NCBI RefSeq assembly: GCF_900110575.1
Contig: NZ_FOEF01000012.1
Coordinates: 1-64,000, forward strand
DNA length: 64,000 nucleotides
Direction of reading: 5' to 3'
Source: Amycolatopsis saalfeldensis
Lineage (GTDB): Bacteria; Actinomycetota; Actinomycetes; Mycobacteriales; Pseudonocardiaceae
The notes under the pieces were generated by a model that saw only the letters and a list, made by a program, of their open reading frames with translations, was not told where the DNA came from and searched no databases. Numbering within the stretch: position 1 is the stretch's first letter; each line of letters starts with the position of its first letter. This document shows, one piece after another, positions 23,553-31,794 of this stretch. The position numbers were made by a program, and so were the translations under genes.

Positions 23553-26500
23553 TCATCCTGGTTCCCTTCCGGGAGGCGCCGAGTCCGTCGCGCCGCTGAG
23601 CCGACTGACCTCCGCGGCGAAATCTTCGAAGACTGGGAACTCGAAGAGGGTGACCATCGACAGTCTGCAGCCCAACTGCTCGCCGAGGTCCGCGCACACC
23701 GCACTGGCCAGCAGCGAGTGCCCGCCGAGGGCGAAGAAATCCTCGTGGGCTGCGAACTCCGATATGGCGAGCGCGGTGCGCCAGGCTCGGGCGACGAGTC
23801 CGATGAGCCCGGTGTCCGGCCTGGCCTCCCGTGGCGCTTCCGCCGACGGCGGTGGCAACGCGTCACGGTCGAGCTTCCCGTTGACTGTCAACGGCAGTTT
23901 TGCCATCGGGACGAACGCCGTCGGCACCATGAACGGGGGCAGACGGGCAGCGAGGGCTTCACGTAGCCGCGGGACCTCGACCGGCTCCGCGGCGACGAGG
24001 TACGCGATCAGTGCCGGACCGCCCGGTGCGTCCGGCCGCAACTCGACCACAGCGTCCTCGACTGCCGGGTGCCCGCGCAGCACGGATTCGACCTCGCCCG
24101 GCTCAATCCGGTACCCCCGAAGCTTGACCTGCCGGTCAACGCGCCCAAGGAAGGCCAGGGTGCCGTCGGGCCGCCACTGTGCCCGGTCCCCGGTGCGGTA
24201 CATGCGCGAGCCGTCAGCAGCGAACGGGTCCGGGACGAATCGGGCCGCCGTCGGGCCTGGTCGGCCGAGGTAGCCGCGAGCCACCCCGGAACCGGCAAGA
24301 AAGAGTTCACCTTGGGTGCCGATCGGAACCGGCCGCAGCCAGTGGTCCAGGACGTAGGCGGCGGTGCCGGGCAGTGGCCTGCCGATGTGCGGTACACCGC
24401 CAGGTTCGACGTCCCCCGTGGTGCTGACGATGGTTCCCTCGGTCGGTCCATACATATTGGACAGACGGCATGGCAGTCTTGCGGGGACCGTGACCAACGA
24501 GTCGCCGCCGGTCTGTAGGCAGCGCAGGCTGGGATGGGACACCGGCGCTGTCGAGGCGGCCGCGGTCAGCAGTGGGGTGATCATCAGTGAGAGGGTGACC
24601 CGTTGCTCGGCCAGGATGTCCCAGAGCCGGCTGGTATCGGCGCGGACTTCATCCGGCACAACGACCACGCGGCCACCACATGAGAGTACGGGCAGGCTTT
24701 CCACGAGGCTCGCATCGAAGCACGGGCTGGTCATCATGCTCGACGTGTCGTCCGCGGTGACGGTGTAGGTGTCGACGTAGGCCGCGACCAGGTTGGCGAG
24801 GGCGGCGTGGGTAACCTCGACGCCCTTCGGTCGGCCGGTCGAACCGGAGGTGTGGATGACGTAGGCAGAGCTTTCGCCCGAGGGCCGATCGAGCGCGGGG
24901 TAGTCCTCAGGGTCGCCGAAGCCGACGAACTCCACGGCCTGGAACACCTCAGGCATGGGACGGCGCCCAACGACCAGACGAAGCCGGGCGTCGGCGACGA
25001 CGAACCCGAGCCGGTCGGTCGGGTAGGTCGGGTCCAGCGGGACGTACACCGCGCCTGCGCGCCACACACCGAGCAGCGCAGCCAAGAGGTCCGCGCTGCG
25101 GGGCAGGCAGACTCCGACCCGGTCATCGGGCCGGACACCGTGTGCGGCTAGCAGCCCGGCTAGCCGGGCGGACTGGCGGTCGAGGTCCCGGTAGGTCATC
25201 TCGCGGTCTGAGTCCGACACCGCGACCGCCGCTGGCGTGGCGCGAGCGCTTGCCAGAATCCTGTCCACCACAGATGCCGGCGTTTCGGTCGGGGTGGGAC
25301 CGGTTGACCAGGCGACCACAGTCTGACCTTCTCGCTCGCCGAGCGCGGGCACCTCGGCGAGCGGGCGGTCGGGATCGGTGGCGACCGCGGCCAATGCTGT
25401 GACGAGACGATCAGCGAACCGCCGGATGGTCGCCGCGTCGAACAGGTCGGTGGCGTAGTGGATCCGCCCGCGGAGCTCGTCCGACGTGTCGTCGACCGAG
25501 ACGCTGAGATCGTAGTGGCTCACCTCGTCGAAGCCGAATTCGAGCGGCTCGCCCAGCAATGGCCGACCGGTGCATTCCTGATACAGCAGGGTGACCTGGA
25601 CCAGCGGCGCGTGCGCGGCGGTACGTGCCGGGGCCAGGTGCTGGACCAGACGGTCAAACGAAAGCTCCTGATGTTCGTAGGCATCGAACACCACGTCCGC
25701 AGTCCGGCTAAACACGGCGCGGAAGGTGTCCTGCTCGTCCACCACCTGACGCAACGGGAGCAAATTGGTGAAGAGTCCGATCAACGATTCGGTCTCCGGC
25801 CGGGTCCGGTTCGGCAGCGGACACCCCACAACGACGTCCGGCCGCGCGGCCCAGCGGGCCAGGACAACCTGGTAGGCGGCAAGGAACACCATGAAACGCG
25901 TGGCTCCTTCGGCGCGGGCGAGCGTCGTCATGGCTGCACTGACCGGCACAGGCACTTCGAACGCCACCGAGGCGCCTCGGAACGAACGCACGGCAGGCCG
26001 CGGGCGATCGGCAGGCAGCTCCAGAACGGGGGGCGCGCTATCGAGGTGGCGTTCCCAGTAGACCAGGTCGCCCGCGAACCCACCGCTTTTCCAACGCTCG
26101 TGTTGCCCCCGCGCATAGTCCGAGTACTGGACGGGCAGGGCAGGCAGAGCGGGCGCCCGGCTTGCGCGCACCGCCTGGTATACCTCCGCCAGCTCGTCCC
26201 ACAACAGGTTCCCGGACCAGCGGTCGGTGGCGATGTGGTGGACCACCAGCAGAAGCACGTGCCCGGCTTCGCCGAGCGAAAACAGACGAGCCCGCAGCAG
26301 CGGTCCGGCCGACAGCTCGACCGGACGGCGAACCTCGTCGCGTACCAAGCCGAGCAAAGCGGCTTCCCGGCCAACCGTGGTCCGACCCGGGACCAGCTCA
26401 GGAGCAAGTACCGGCAGTGACTGCGCGCCGACCATCTGCCAGAGCTCGCCACCTGCCACCTCAAACCGGCTGCGGAGCACTTCGTGCCGGGTCACGACCG

Positions 26501-26702
26501 TCTCCAACGCCGCATTCAAGGCCTGCACATCCAACTCGCCTGTCAGCCGCACGGCTCTGGGAGATACATAACCGGGGCGGCCCTTGTTCATTTCGCGGAA
26601 GAACTCGTCTTCGAACCAGATGCGCCGCTGGGCCGGCGATGCCCGGTGGCTCGTAGCGGCCAGTGTCCAGGTCAGCGGGTCCGGAAACGTTCCTGTAGTC
26701 AC
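23553..26702 (-). CDS. Nonribosomal peptide synthetase, C-A-PCP module
   Basis: This 1049-residue protein has three domains. The condensation domain (about 20-450) has HHIATDR at 155-161. The adenylation domain (about 480-985) has HTSGSTGRPKG, NMYGPTE, YRTGD, KLRGYRIEPGEVE and the lysine in TVNGKLDR. The carrier domain has its phosphopantetheine Ser in FFALGGHSLLAS. Read by eye, the specificity pocket begins D-A-V (CFDASLVE), with Q and G in the middle and M/I/V later, which matches no code I know. No epimerase or thioesterase domain is present. It is transcribed away from the rest of the cluster, probably from a shared control region at 26.7-27.3 kb. Confidence 0.95.
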   Translation of the reverse strand: MTTGTFPDPLTWTLAATSHRASPAQRRIWFEDEFFREMNKGRPGYVSPRAVRLTGELDVQALNAALETVVTRHEVLRSRFEVAGGELWQMVGAQSLPVLAPELVPGRTTVGREAALLGLVRDEVRRPVELSAGPLLRARLFSLGEAGHVLLLVVHHIATDRWSGNLLWDELAEVYQAVRASRAPALPALPVQYSDYARGQHERWKSGGFAGDLVYWERHLDSAPPVLELPADRPRPAVRSFRGASVAFEVPVPVSAAMTTLARAEGATRFMVFLAAYQVVLARWAARPDVVVGCPLPNRTRPETESLIGLFTNLLPLRQVVDEQDTFRAVFSRTADVVFDAYEHQELSFDRLVQHLAPARTAAHAPLVQVTLLYQECTGRPLLGEPLEFGFDEVSHYDLSVSVDDTSDELRGRIHYATDLFDAATIRRFADRLVTALAAVATDPDRPLAEVPALGEREGQTVVAWSTGPTPTETPASVVDRILASARATPAAVAVSDSDREMTYRDLDRQSARLAGLLAAHGVRPDDRVGVCLPRSADLLAALLGVWRAGAVYVPLDPTYPTDRLGFVVADARLRLVVGRRPMPEVFQAVEFVGFGDPEDYPALDRPSGESSAYVIHTSGSTGRPKGVEVTHAALANLVAAYVDTYTVTADDTSSMMTSPCFDASLVESLPVLSCGGRVVVVPDEVRADTSRLWDILAEQRVTLSLMITPLLTAAASTAPVSHPSLRCLQTGGDSLVTVPARLPCRLSNMYGPTEGTIVSTTGDVEPGGVPHIGRPLPGTAAYVLDHWLRPVPIGTQGELFLAGSGVARGYLGRPGPTAARFVPDPFAADGSRMYRTGDRAQWRPDGTLAFLGRVDRQVKLRGYRIEPGEVESVLRGHPAVEDAVVELRPDAPGGPALIAYLVAAEPVEVPRLREALAARLPPFMVPTAFVPMAKLPLTVNGKLDRDALPPPSAEAPREARPDTGLIGLVARAWRTALAISEFAAHEDFFALGGHSLLASAVCADLGEQLGCRLSMVTLFEFPVFEDFAAEVSRLSGATDSAPPGREPG

Positions 26703-26818
26703 AGGCGGTCACCCGCTGGCACGTCAAGAGGCCTGTAAACCTGAGCAGTGTCCGCGGCATGGGGCAGCATCAAGACAGTCACTCGAGAATTCCGACAAAC
26801 GGGCCCGAGTGTTCCAAA

Positions 26819-27127
26819 TCAGACACTGTCATGGTTACTTATCGGCCAGCCTTGAGCTCGGCCAGCCACGTCGTGATGATTCAAGAATCCTCCCCCTGAT
26901 AACGCATCATTGCATGCCGATAGGGCAGACGCGAGGATGTCGGATGCCCATTTAGAGACCGACGTTAAGTCAAGCCGAGCGCAGCCACAAGAAGGATTGC
27001 GATCTTCACTCAGCTGGGCTAGTCGCTCGCTGAAGAGCTGGAAGTCCCTCTGCTCGTAGCATGAAACCTTGGCGTGTAAGAAAAACTCGACGCCCGGTGG
27101 CACTCTCGTGAATCCTTGACCTAACAT
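26819..27127 (-). CDS. Small low-GC ORF, unknown (possibly a gene remnant)
   Basis: A 102-residue frame begins MLGQGFTRVPPGVEFFLHAK and has ordinary composition (CGCARLDLTSVSKWASDILASAL). Its DNA is clearly lower in GC than the flanking NRPS genes, so it may be foreign or a remnant. It lies in the gap between the divergent NRPS genes, where promoters are also expected. It shows no Shine-Dalgarno and no family I can name with confidence. The rest of the gap (26703-26818 and 27128-27343) holds no supported gene. Confidence 0.35.
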   Translation of the reverse strand: MLGQGFTRVPPGVEFFLHAKVSCYEQRDFQLFSERLAQLSEDRNPSCGCARLDLTSVSKWASDILASALSACNDALSGGGFLNHHDVAGRAQGWPISNHDSV

Positions 27128-27343
27128 TCAGCGCACTGCTAAGTTCCAAAAGCCGAGCGAAATATAGATGCTTCGACTAACAGGGATTCGTCACGACGGA
27201 CATCGGCGATCCCGATTATGAGGTCAGGATGATCCCGGTCTGCTGAATTCGTAGTCTCTTCGCTGGCCGGAACTGATTTCGCATCGGCGTGCTAGACCCG
27301 GGCATCTTCGGTGCCCGGCGACCCTTGGGGAGGGGGAACTCCG

Positions 27344-28918
27344 GTGAAAGCTGACTTCCAGGCGATGCGGCAGTACGCCGAATCGGTTGCAGACACGCGT
27401 CCCGCGCCTCCAACGGCGCGAGCGGCAGCGCTGGCGACGACGGCTCAGCGCGGGCTGTGGCTGACCGATTCGCTTTCCGAGGGGCGTAACGGCTACACCG
27501 TCACGCACGCCTACCACCTGCGCGGACCGCTCGACGAGGACGCGCTCGTCGCCGCGCTGCAAGCCGCCGTGGACCGCCACGACGCTCTGCGCACCCGGTT
27601 CGAGATCCGGAGCGAGCATCTGTGGCAGATCGTCGCGGATCGGGCAGACCTGGACTACGCACGGACGGATCTGCGGCGCTCGGAAGTGCGCCGTCCCCCT
27701 GCGGAGGTCGCTGCTGACCGGCTGCCGGAGCCACTCGACCTCGCGGCGGGGCCGGTGTTCCGGGCCGAGTTGCTTGTCCTGGCCGACCGCGAGCACCTGC
27801 TGCTGCTGCACATCCACCACGCGGTCAACGATGCCGCGTCGATGTCAGTGCTGGAGCGGGACATCGCCACCCATTACGCCGGGAACACCGTCGAACCTGC
27901 TGAGCCGCACCAGTTCTGGCAACTGGACAGCCCTGGCGATCCGGCCAGGGCCGCCAACTTCTGGGACGCCGAGTTGGCCGGGGTGCGCCCACCAGCCCCG
28001 GATCGGGCACCGGTCAAGCGCGCCTACCACGGTGACTGGACGTCGGCAGACTGTTCCGCGGAGTACACGGCTGCCGAGAAGGCGGGTGCGAAGTTGGGCG
28101 CCTCGCCCTTCGCCGTGCTAATGACGGCAATGCACTTCGGAGTGTCGGCCCTGCAGGAAAGCAGCGACACGCTCGTCGGGACCACCGTTTCCGTCCGCCC
28201 GCCGGGTTTTGAGGCCGTCGTCGGCCCGTTCGTCAACACGCTGCCGGTGCGGTTGCGCACGGAGCCGGAGTGGACCGTCGCCGACGCCGTTGCCGCCACG
28301 AGCGCGGCGATCGGACGAGTGCTGGAGTACCACGAGGTGCCGTTCGAAGACGTCGCACCGTCCGTGCTGCGGGCCGCCACCGGGCCAATGGTCCCGCTGA
28401 CGCTGACCTCGAACACCGCGCTCGGGCCAGGCTTGGCACTGCCGGGCATCGCCTGCCGCCGGCTTGAGCTGGAAAGCCCGTGGTGCCAACGGGACCTGGC
28501 GGTGTACCTGACCCGCACCACGACCGGCCACGCGCTGCGCGCCTGCCGCTCGCCCGAGGCGTACTCCGCCGAGAACGTCGAGCACCTGCTGAACAGGGTC
28601 CGAGGCTTCCTGCAAGCGCTGGCGGCAGACCCGAAGGAGTCTCTCACCGAACTGGCCCGACGGGCTCCGGGCACCACGGCGGACTCGCCGGACGAAGCGG
28701 CTGCTCCACTGTCCTTGACCACCGTGCGCGAGGTCTGCGCCGACCTGCTTGACCGGCCCGAGGCCGGGCTGCCGGACGACTTCTTCGACGCCGGCGGCGG
28801 CTCGCTGGCCGCCATGCGGCTGGCCGTCCGGCTGGGTCTCTCGGTCCGGCAGATCTTCCAGCTACGAAGCATGCGAGCACTGGCGAGCGTGATTGATGAG
28901 AAGGAGGGGGACGCGTGA
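27344..28918 (+). CDS. NRPS fragment protein: condensation domain plus carrier domain, no A domain
   Basis: This is a 524-residue protein. The condensation domain covers about 20-430, with HHAVNDAAS near residue 158. A carrier domain at the C-terminus has its Ser in FFDAGGGSLAAMRL. No adenylation domain exists, so the carrier must be loaded in trans or accept a finished chain. The GTG at 27344 follows GGGGAGGGGG. The stop overlaps the mbtH gene by GTGA. It is the first gene of the plus-strand NRPS operon and may start, finish or link the assembly line. Confidence 0.9.
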   Translation: MKADFQAMRQYAESVADTRPAPPTARAAALATTAQRGLWLTDSLSEGRNGYTVTHAYHLRGPLDEDALVAALQAAVDRHDALRTRFEIRSEHLWQIVADRADLDYARTDLRRSEVRRPPAEVAADRLPEPLDLAAGPVFRAELLVLADREHLLLLHIHHAVNDAASMSVLERDIATHYAGNTVEPAEPHQFWQLDSPGDPARAANFWDAELAGVRPPAPDRAPVKRAYHGDWTSADCSAEYTAAEKAGAKLGASPFAVLMTAMHFGVSALQESSDTLVGTTVSVRPPGFEAVVGPFVNTLPVRLRTEPEWTVADAVAATSAAIGRVLEYHEVPFEDVAPSVLRAATGPMVPLTLTSNTALGPGLALPGIACRRLELESPWCQRDLAVYLTRTTTGHALRACRSPEAYSAENVEHLLNRVRGFLQALAADPKESLTELARRAPGTTADSPDEAAAPLSLTTVREVCADLLDRPEAGLPDDFFDAGGGSLAAMRLAVRLGLSVRQIFQLRSMRALASVIDEKEGDA

Positions 28919-29103
28919 GCGACGAGTCCGACGAGCGGACCTTCAGGGTACTGGTTAACGCCGAAGAGCAGTATTCGCTGTTTCCCGCCGTTCTACCCGT
29001 ACCCGGCGGCTGGAGGTCTGCAGACTTCACGGGCACGGAGGACGACTGCGTCGCGTTCGTCGACCGAGTCTGGACCGACATGCGGCCAGCCAGTACCCGG
29101 TGA
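28915..29103 (+). CDS. MbtH-like protein
   Basis: This 62-residue protein has the full family signature: NAEEQYSLFP, PVPGGW and WTDMRP, with the three conserved Trp-containing patches. MbtH proteins bind adenylation domains and are often needed for their folding or activity. It overlaps the C-PCP gene by GTGA, preceded by GAAGGAGG. Confidence 0.95.
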   Translation: MSDESDERTFRVLVNAEEQYSLFPAVLPVPGGWRSADFTGTEDDCVAFVDRVWTDMRPASTR

Positions 29104-29125
29104 CAGCGACAACCTGAAGGTGACC

Positions 29126-30127
29126 ATGTCCGAATCCCTGCCTGTGAACGCCGACGGCGTCGCCCCGCCCACCCTCGACCTCACGACCCTCGCAAGCTTC
29201 ACGACCGACCGGCCCCTCGGCTGGATACGGGAGAACCGAGCCCGGATCGACGCCGCGCTTGCCGAACACGGCGCCCTGTACTTCGCGGGCAGCGGGATCA
29301 CCGACCGGCGCGGGTTCGCAGCCGTGCGCGACGCGCTGTTCGACAGCCCCGCCCACTATCGGGAGAAGGCGACCCCGCGCACGGACTTCGGCGCCGGCGT
29401 GTATTCCTCGACCGACCTCCCGCCGAGCCAGGACATCCGGCAGCACAACGAAAACAGCTACACCCTGACGTTCCCCGGCAAGCTTCTCTTCGGCTGCCTG
29501 ACTCCGCCCGAGACCGGCGGTGCGACCACGGTCGCCGACGTCCGGTCCGTGCTCGGCGCACTGCCCGCGCACATCAGGGACCGGATGGCCGAGTCAGGCT
29601 GGCGGCTGGCACGCACGTACCACGAGTCCGTCGGCCTGCCCTGGCCGAGCGCGTTCGGCACTGACCGCAAGTCCGATGTCGAGGAGTATTGCGTGGCGAA
29701 CGCCATCGACTGCACGTGGACCGAAGGCACACTGCGTACCGCTCAGGTTCGCCCAGGCGTGATCCGCCATCCCGGCACCGGGCAGCGAGCGTGGTTCAAC
29801 CACGCCGCGTTCTGGAGCGAGTGGACGCTCGAAGAGGAGATCCGTGAGGTGCTCATCGAGGAATTCGGCCACGACGGGCTACCCTTCGCGACCGCCTACG
29901 GCGATGGGTCCGAGCTAAGGGCCGACGACGTGGCACAGATCAACGCCGCCTACGAGACAGCGACCCGGCGGCGGCCGTGGCGCCAGGGTGACCTGCTGCT
30001 GGTGGACAACCTGCTGTCCTCGCACGGCCGGGACGCCTTCACCGGCCGCCGGGACATCGTCGTGGCGATGGGTGAGCAAGTCGCCTTGGCCGACTGCGCC
30101 ACCGTTCCTGCGGTGACTGCCCGATGA
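29126..30127 (+). CDS. TauD/SyrP-like Fe(II)/2-oxoglutarate dioxygenase
   Basis: This 333-residue protein binds iron through HNENSY (the HxE pair) and the distal His in LLVDNLLSSHGRDAF, followed by the Arg that binds 2-oxoglutarate (FTGRRDIVVAM). The layout matches SyrP-type enzymes that beta-hydroxylate a carrier-bound amino acid such as Asp. The ATG at 29126 is favoured by a GAAGG five bases upstream; a GTG two codons earlier is possible. It overlaps the radical SAM gene by ATGA. It probably makes a beta-hydroxy residue on one of the module substrates. Confidence 0.88.
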   Translation: MSESLPVNADGVAPPTLDLTTLASFTTDRPLGWIRENRARIDAALAEHGALYFAGSGITDRRGFAAVRDALFDSPAHYREKATPRTDFGAGVYSSTDLPPSQDIRQHNENSYTLTFPGKLLFGCLTPPETGGATTVADVRSVLGALPAHIRDRMAESGWRLARTYHESVGLPWPSAFGTDRKSDVEEYCVANAIDCTWTEGTLRTAQVRPGVIRHPGTGQRAWFNHAAFWSEWTLEEEIREVLIEEFGHDGLPFATAYGDGSELRADDVAQINAAYETATRRRPWRQGDLLLVDNLLSSHGRDAFTGRRDIVVAMGEQVALADCATVPAVTAR

Positions 30128-31794
30128 CGCGCCTCGACTGCCTCGTCGTCGGGTACAACGAAGGCAGCTTCGAGGAGTACCGCGCGGTCTGCGAGCGGAC
30201 CCGGCCCGGATCGCCGGAGCGGCAGATCTATTCGCGCGAGCGGCTCCGGGTCGACGGACGGGACATGCCGTGGCTCGAGGCATTCAGCATGCTTCGCGCC
30301 GGGGTGACCGGACGCCCGGATCGCTACCACCCGTCCGAGGTGCTCAACCTGGCGTGCCTGTACCTCACCAGCTACCTGCGCCGACACGGATTCGGTGCCG
30401 AAGCCGTCTTCTCCGTCACCGGCCAGCACGATGAACTGGTGGCCGCACTCGCGACGAAGCCACGGGTCGTGGCGATCACCACGACCTTCTACGTCAGTGC
30501 CTCACCAGTGCTGCCGATCGTGGAGCTGGTCCGCGAGCTGAGCCCGCACAGCCTGATCGTCGTCGGTGGGCCGCTGGTCGACAACCTCGCCCAGGATCGC
30601 GTGCTGCTGAACGTAGCCGACGAGGACCTGAACGACCTGTTCGACATCATGGGTGCCGACGCCTACGTCTGGGAGTCGCAGGGCGAGGCCGCGCTGGCGG
30701 ACATCTGCGCCGCTGCCACCGCCGGTTGCGCACTCGACTCAGTCCCGAACCTGTTCCTGCGCAAGGACTCCCGCGGCACGTGGAGCCTGACCTCGCGCGC
30801 CCCAGAGGCGAACAACCTCGACGAATGCGCCATCAACTGGAGTGGGTTCCGCGACGTCCGCCTCGGCACGACTGTCCAGCTCCGGACCGCACGCAGCTGC
30901 GCGTTCCGCTGCACGTTCTGCGACTACCCCTCGCGCGCCGGTGCACTGACGCTGGCCGGGGTCGACACCGTCCGCCATGAGCTGCGGCAACTGGCTGAGC
31001 TGGGTGTGCGGAACGTCGTGTTCGTTGACGACACCTTCAACGTCCCGCCAAAGCGGTTCGCGCAGCTCTGCCGGATGATGCTCGAAGAAGACCTCGGCCT
31101 GTCCTGGTACTCCTACCTACGCTGCGCATCCACGCGCGACGAGAGCGTGTTCGACCTGGCCGCGGCCAGCGGTTGTGCCGGAGTGTTCCTCGGTATCGAA
31201 TCCGCAGACCCGACCGTGCTCGCCAACATGAAGAAGCTCGCACAGGACGACCAGTACAGGGCCGGCCTCCGCGAGCTGAACCAGCGCGACATCCTCACCT
31301 TCGCCTCGATCATTGTCGGCTTCCCCGGAGAAACCGACAAATCCGTCCGCCGAACGCGCGACTTCCTGGAGGAGACCCGCCCGACGTTCTGGCGGGCGCA
31401 AAGCTGGTGGGCCAACCCCCGGTCACCGATCTACCGGCAACGAGAGCAGTTCGGGATCGAAGGCCGAGCCTACAACTGGCGCCACGAGACGATGACCTCC
31501 GAGGAAGCCGCGGCGCACTGCGACGCACTGTTCGACGAGGTAGAGGCGACCACGTGGCTGCCGTTGTACGACTTCGACTTCTGGTCCATCCCGTACCTGC
31601 GGGGCAAGGGATTGACCGTGCCCGCGCTCGCCGAATGCCTGCGCCGGTCCCAGGCGGTGATGCGCACCGAGTCCTCATCCGCGGACGTGCACGCCGCAGC
31701 GACGCGGTCCTTTGAGGACTACGTCCGCGGGCTGCCCGGCCTCGATCCGGCGCGATTCCGGCTGCGCGCCGCGGTTACAGGAGCCAGCGCGTGA
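30124..31794 (+). CDS. B12-binding radical SAM enzyme (PhpK/KedN5-like methyltransferase)
   Basis: This 556-residue protein has an N-terminal cobalamin-binding Rossmann part (about 95-200, with PHSLIVVGGPLVDN), then a radical SAM domain with the 4Fe-4S motif CAFRCTFC at about residues 259-266. Downstream motifs are VFVDDTFNVP and GVFLGIESAD. Family members methylate unreactive carbon or phosphinate phosphorus; the start LDCLVVGYNEGSFEEY resembles the PhpK P-methyltransferase group. I see no other phosphonate genes in the window, so C-methylation is more likely here. It overlaps both neighbours (ATGA, GTGA). Confidence 0.88.
   Translation: MTRLDCLVVGYNEGSFEEYRAVCERTRPGSPERQIYSRERLRVDGRDMPWLEAFSMLRAGVTGRPDRYHPSEVLNLACLYLTSYLRRHGFGAEAVFSVTGQHDELVAALATKPRVVAITTTFYVSASPVLPIVELVRELSPHSLIVVGGPLVDNLAQDRVLLNVADEDLNDLFDIMGADAYVWESQGEAALADICAAATAGCALDSVPNLFLRKDSRGTWSLTSRAPEANNLDECAINWSGFRDVRLGTTVQLRTARSCAFRCTFCDYPSRAGALTLAGVDTVRHELRQLAELGVRNVVFVDDTFNVPPKRFAQLCRMMLEEDLGLSWYSYLRCASTRDESVFDLAAASGCAGVFLGIESADPTVLANMKKLAQDDQYRAGLRELNQRDILTFASIIVGFPGETDKSVRRTRDFLEETRPTFWRAQSWWANPRSPIYRQREQFGIEGRAYNWRHETMTSEEAAAHCDALFDEVEATTWLPLYDFDFWSIPYLRGKGLTVPALAECLRRSQAVMRTESSSADVHAAATRSFEDYVRGLPGLDPARFRLRAAVTGASA

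Noticed and set aside
30124..31794. A phosphonate/phosphinate pathway around the PhpK-like enzyme
   Set aside because: No PEP mutase, phosphonopyruvate decarboxylase or other C-P biosynthesis gene is in the window.
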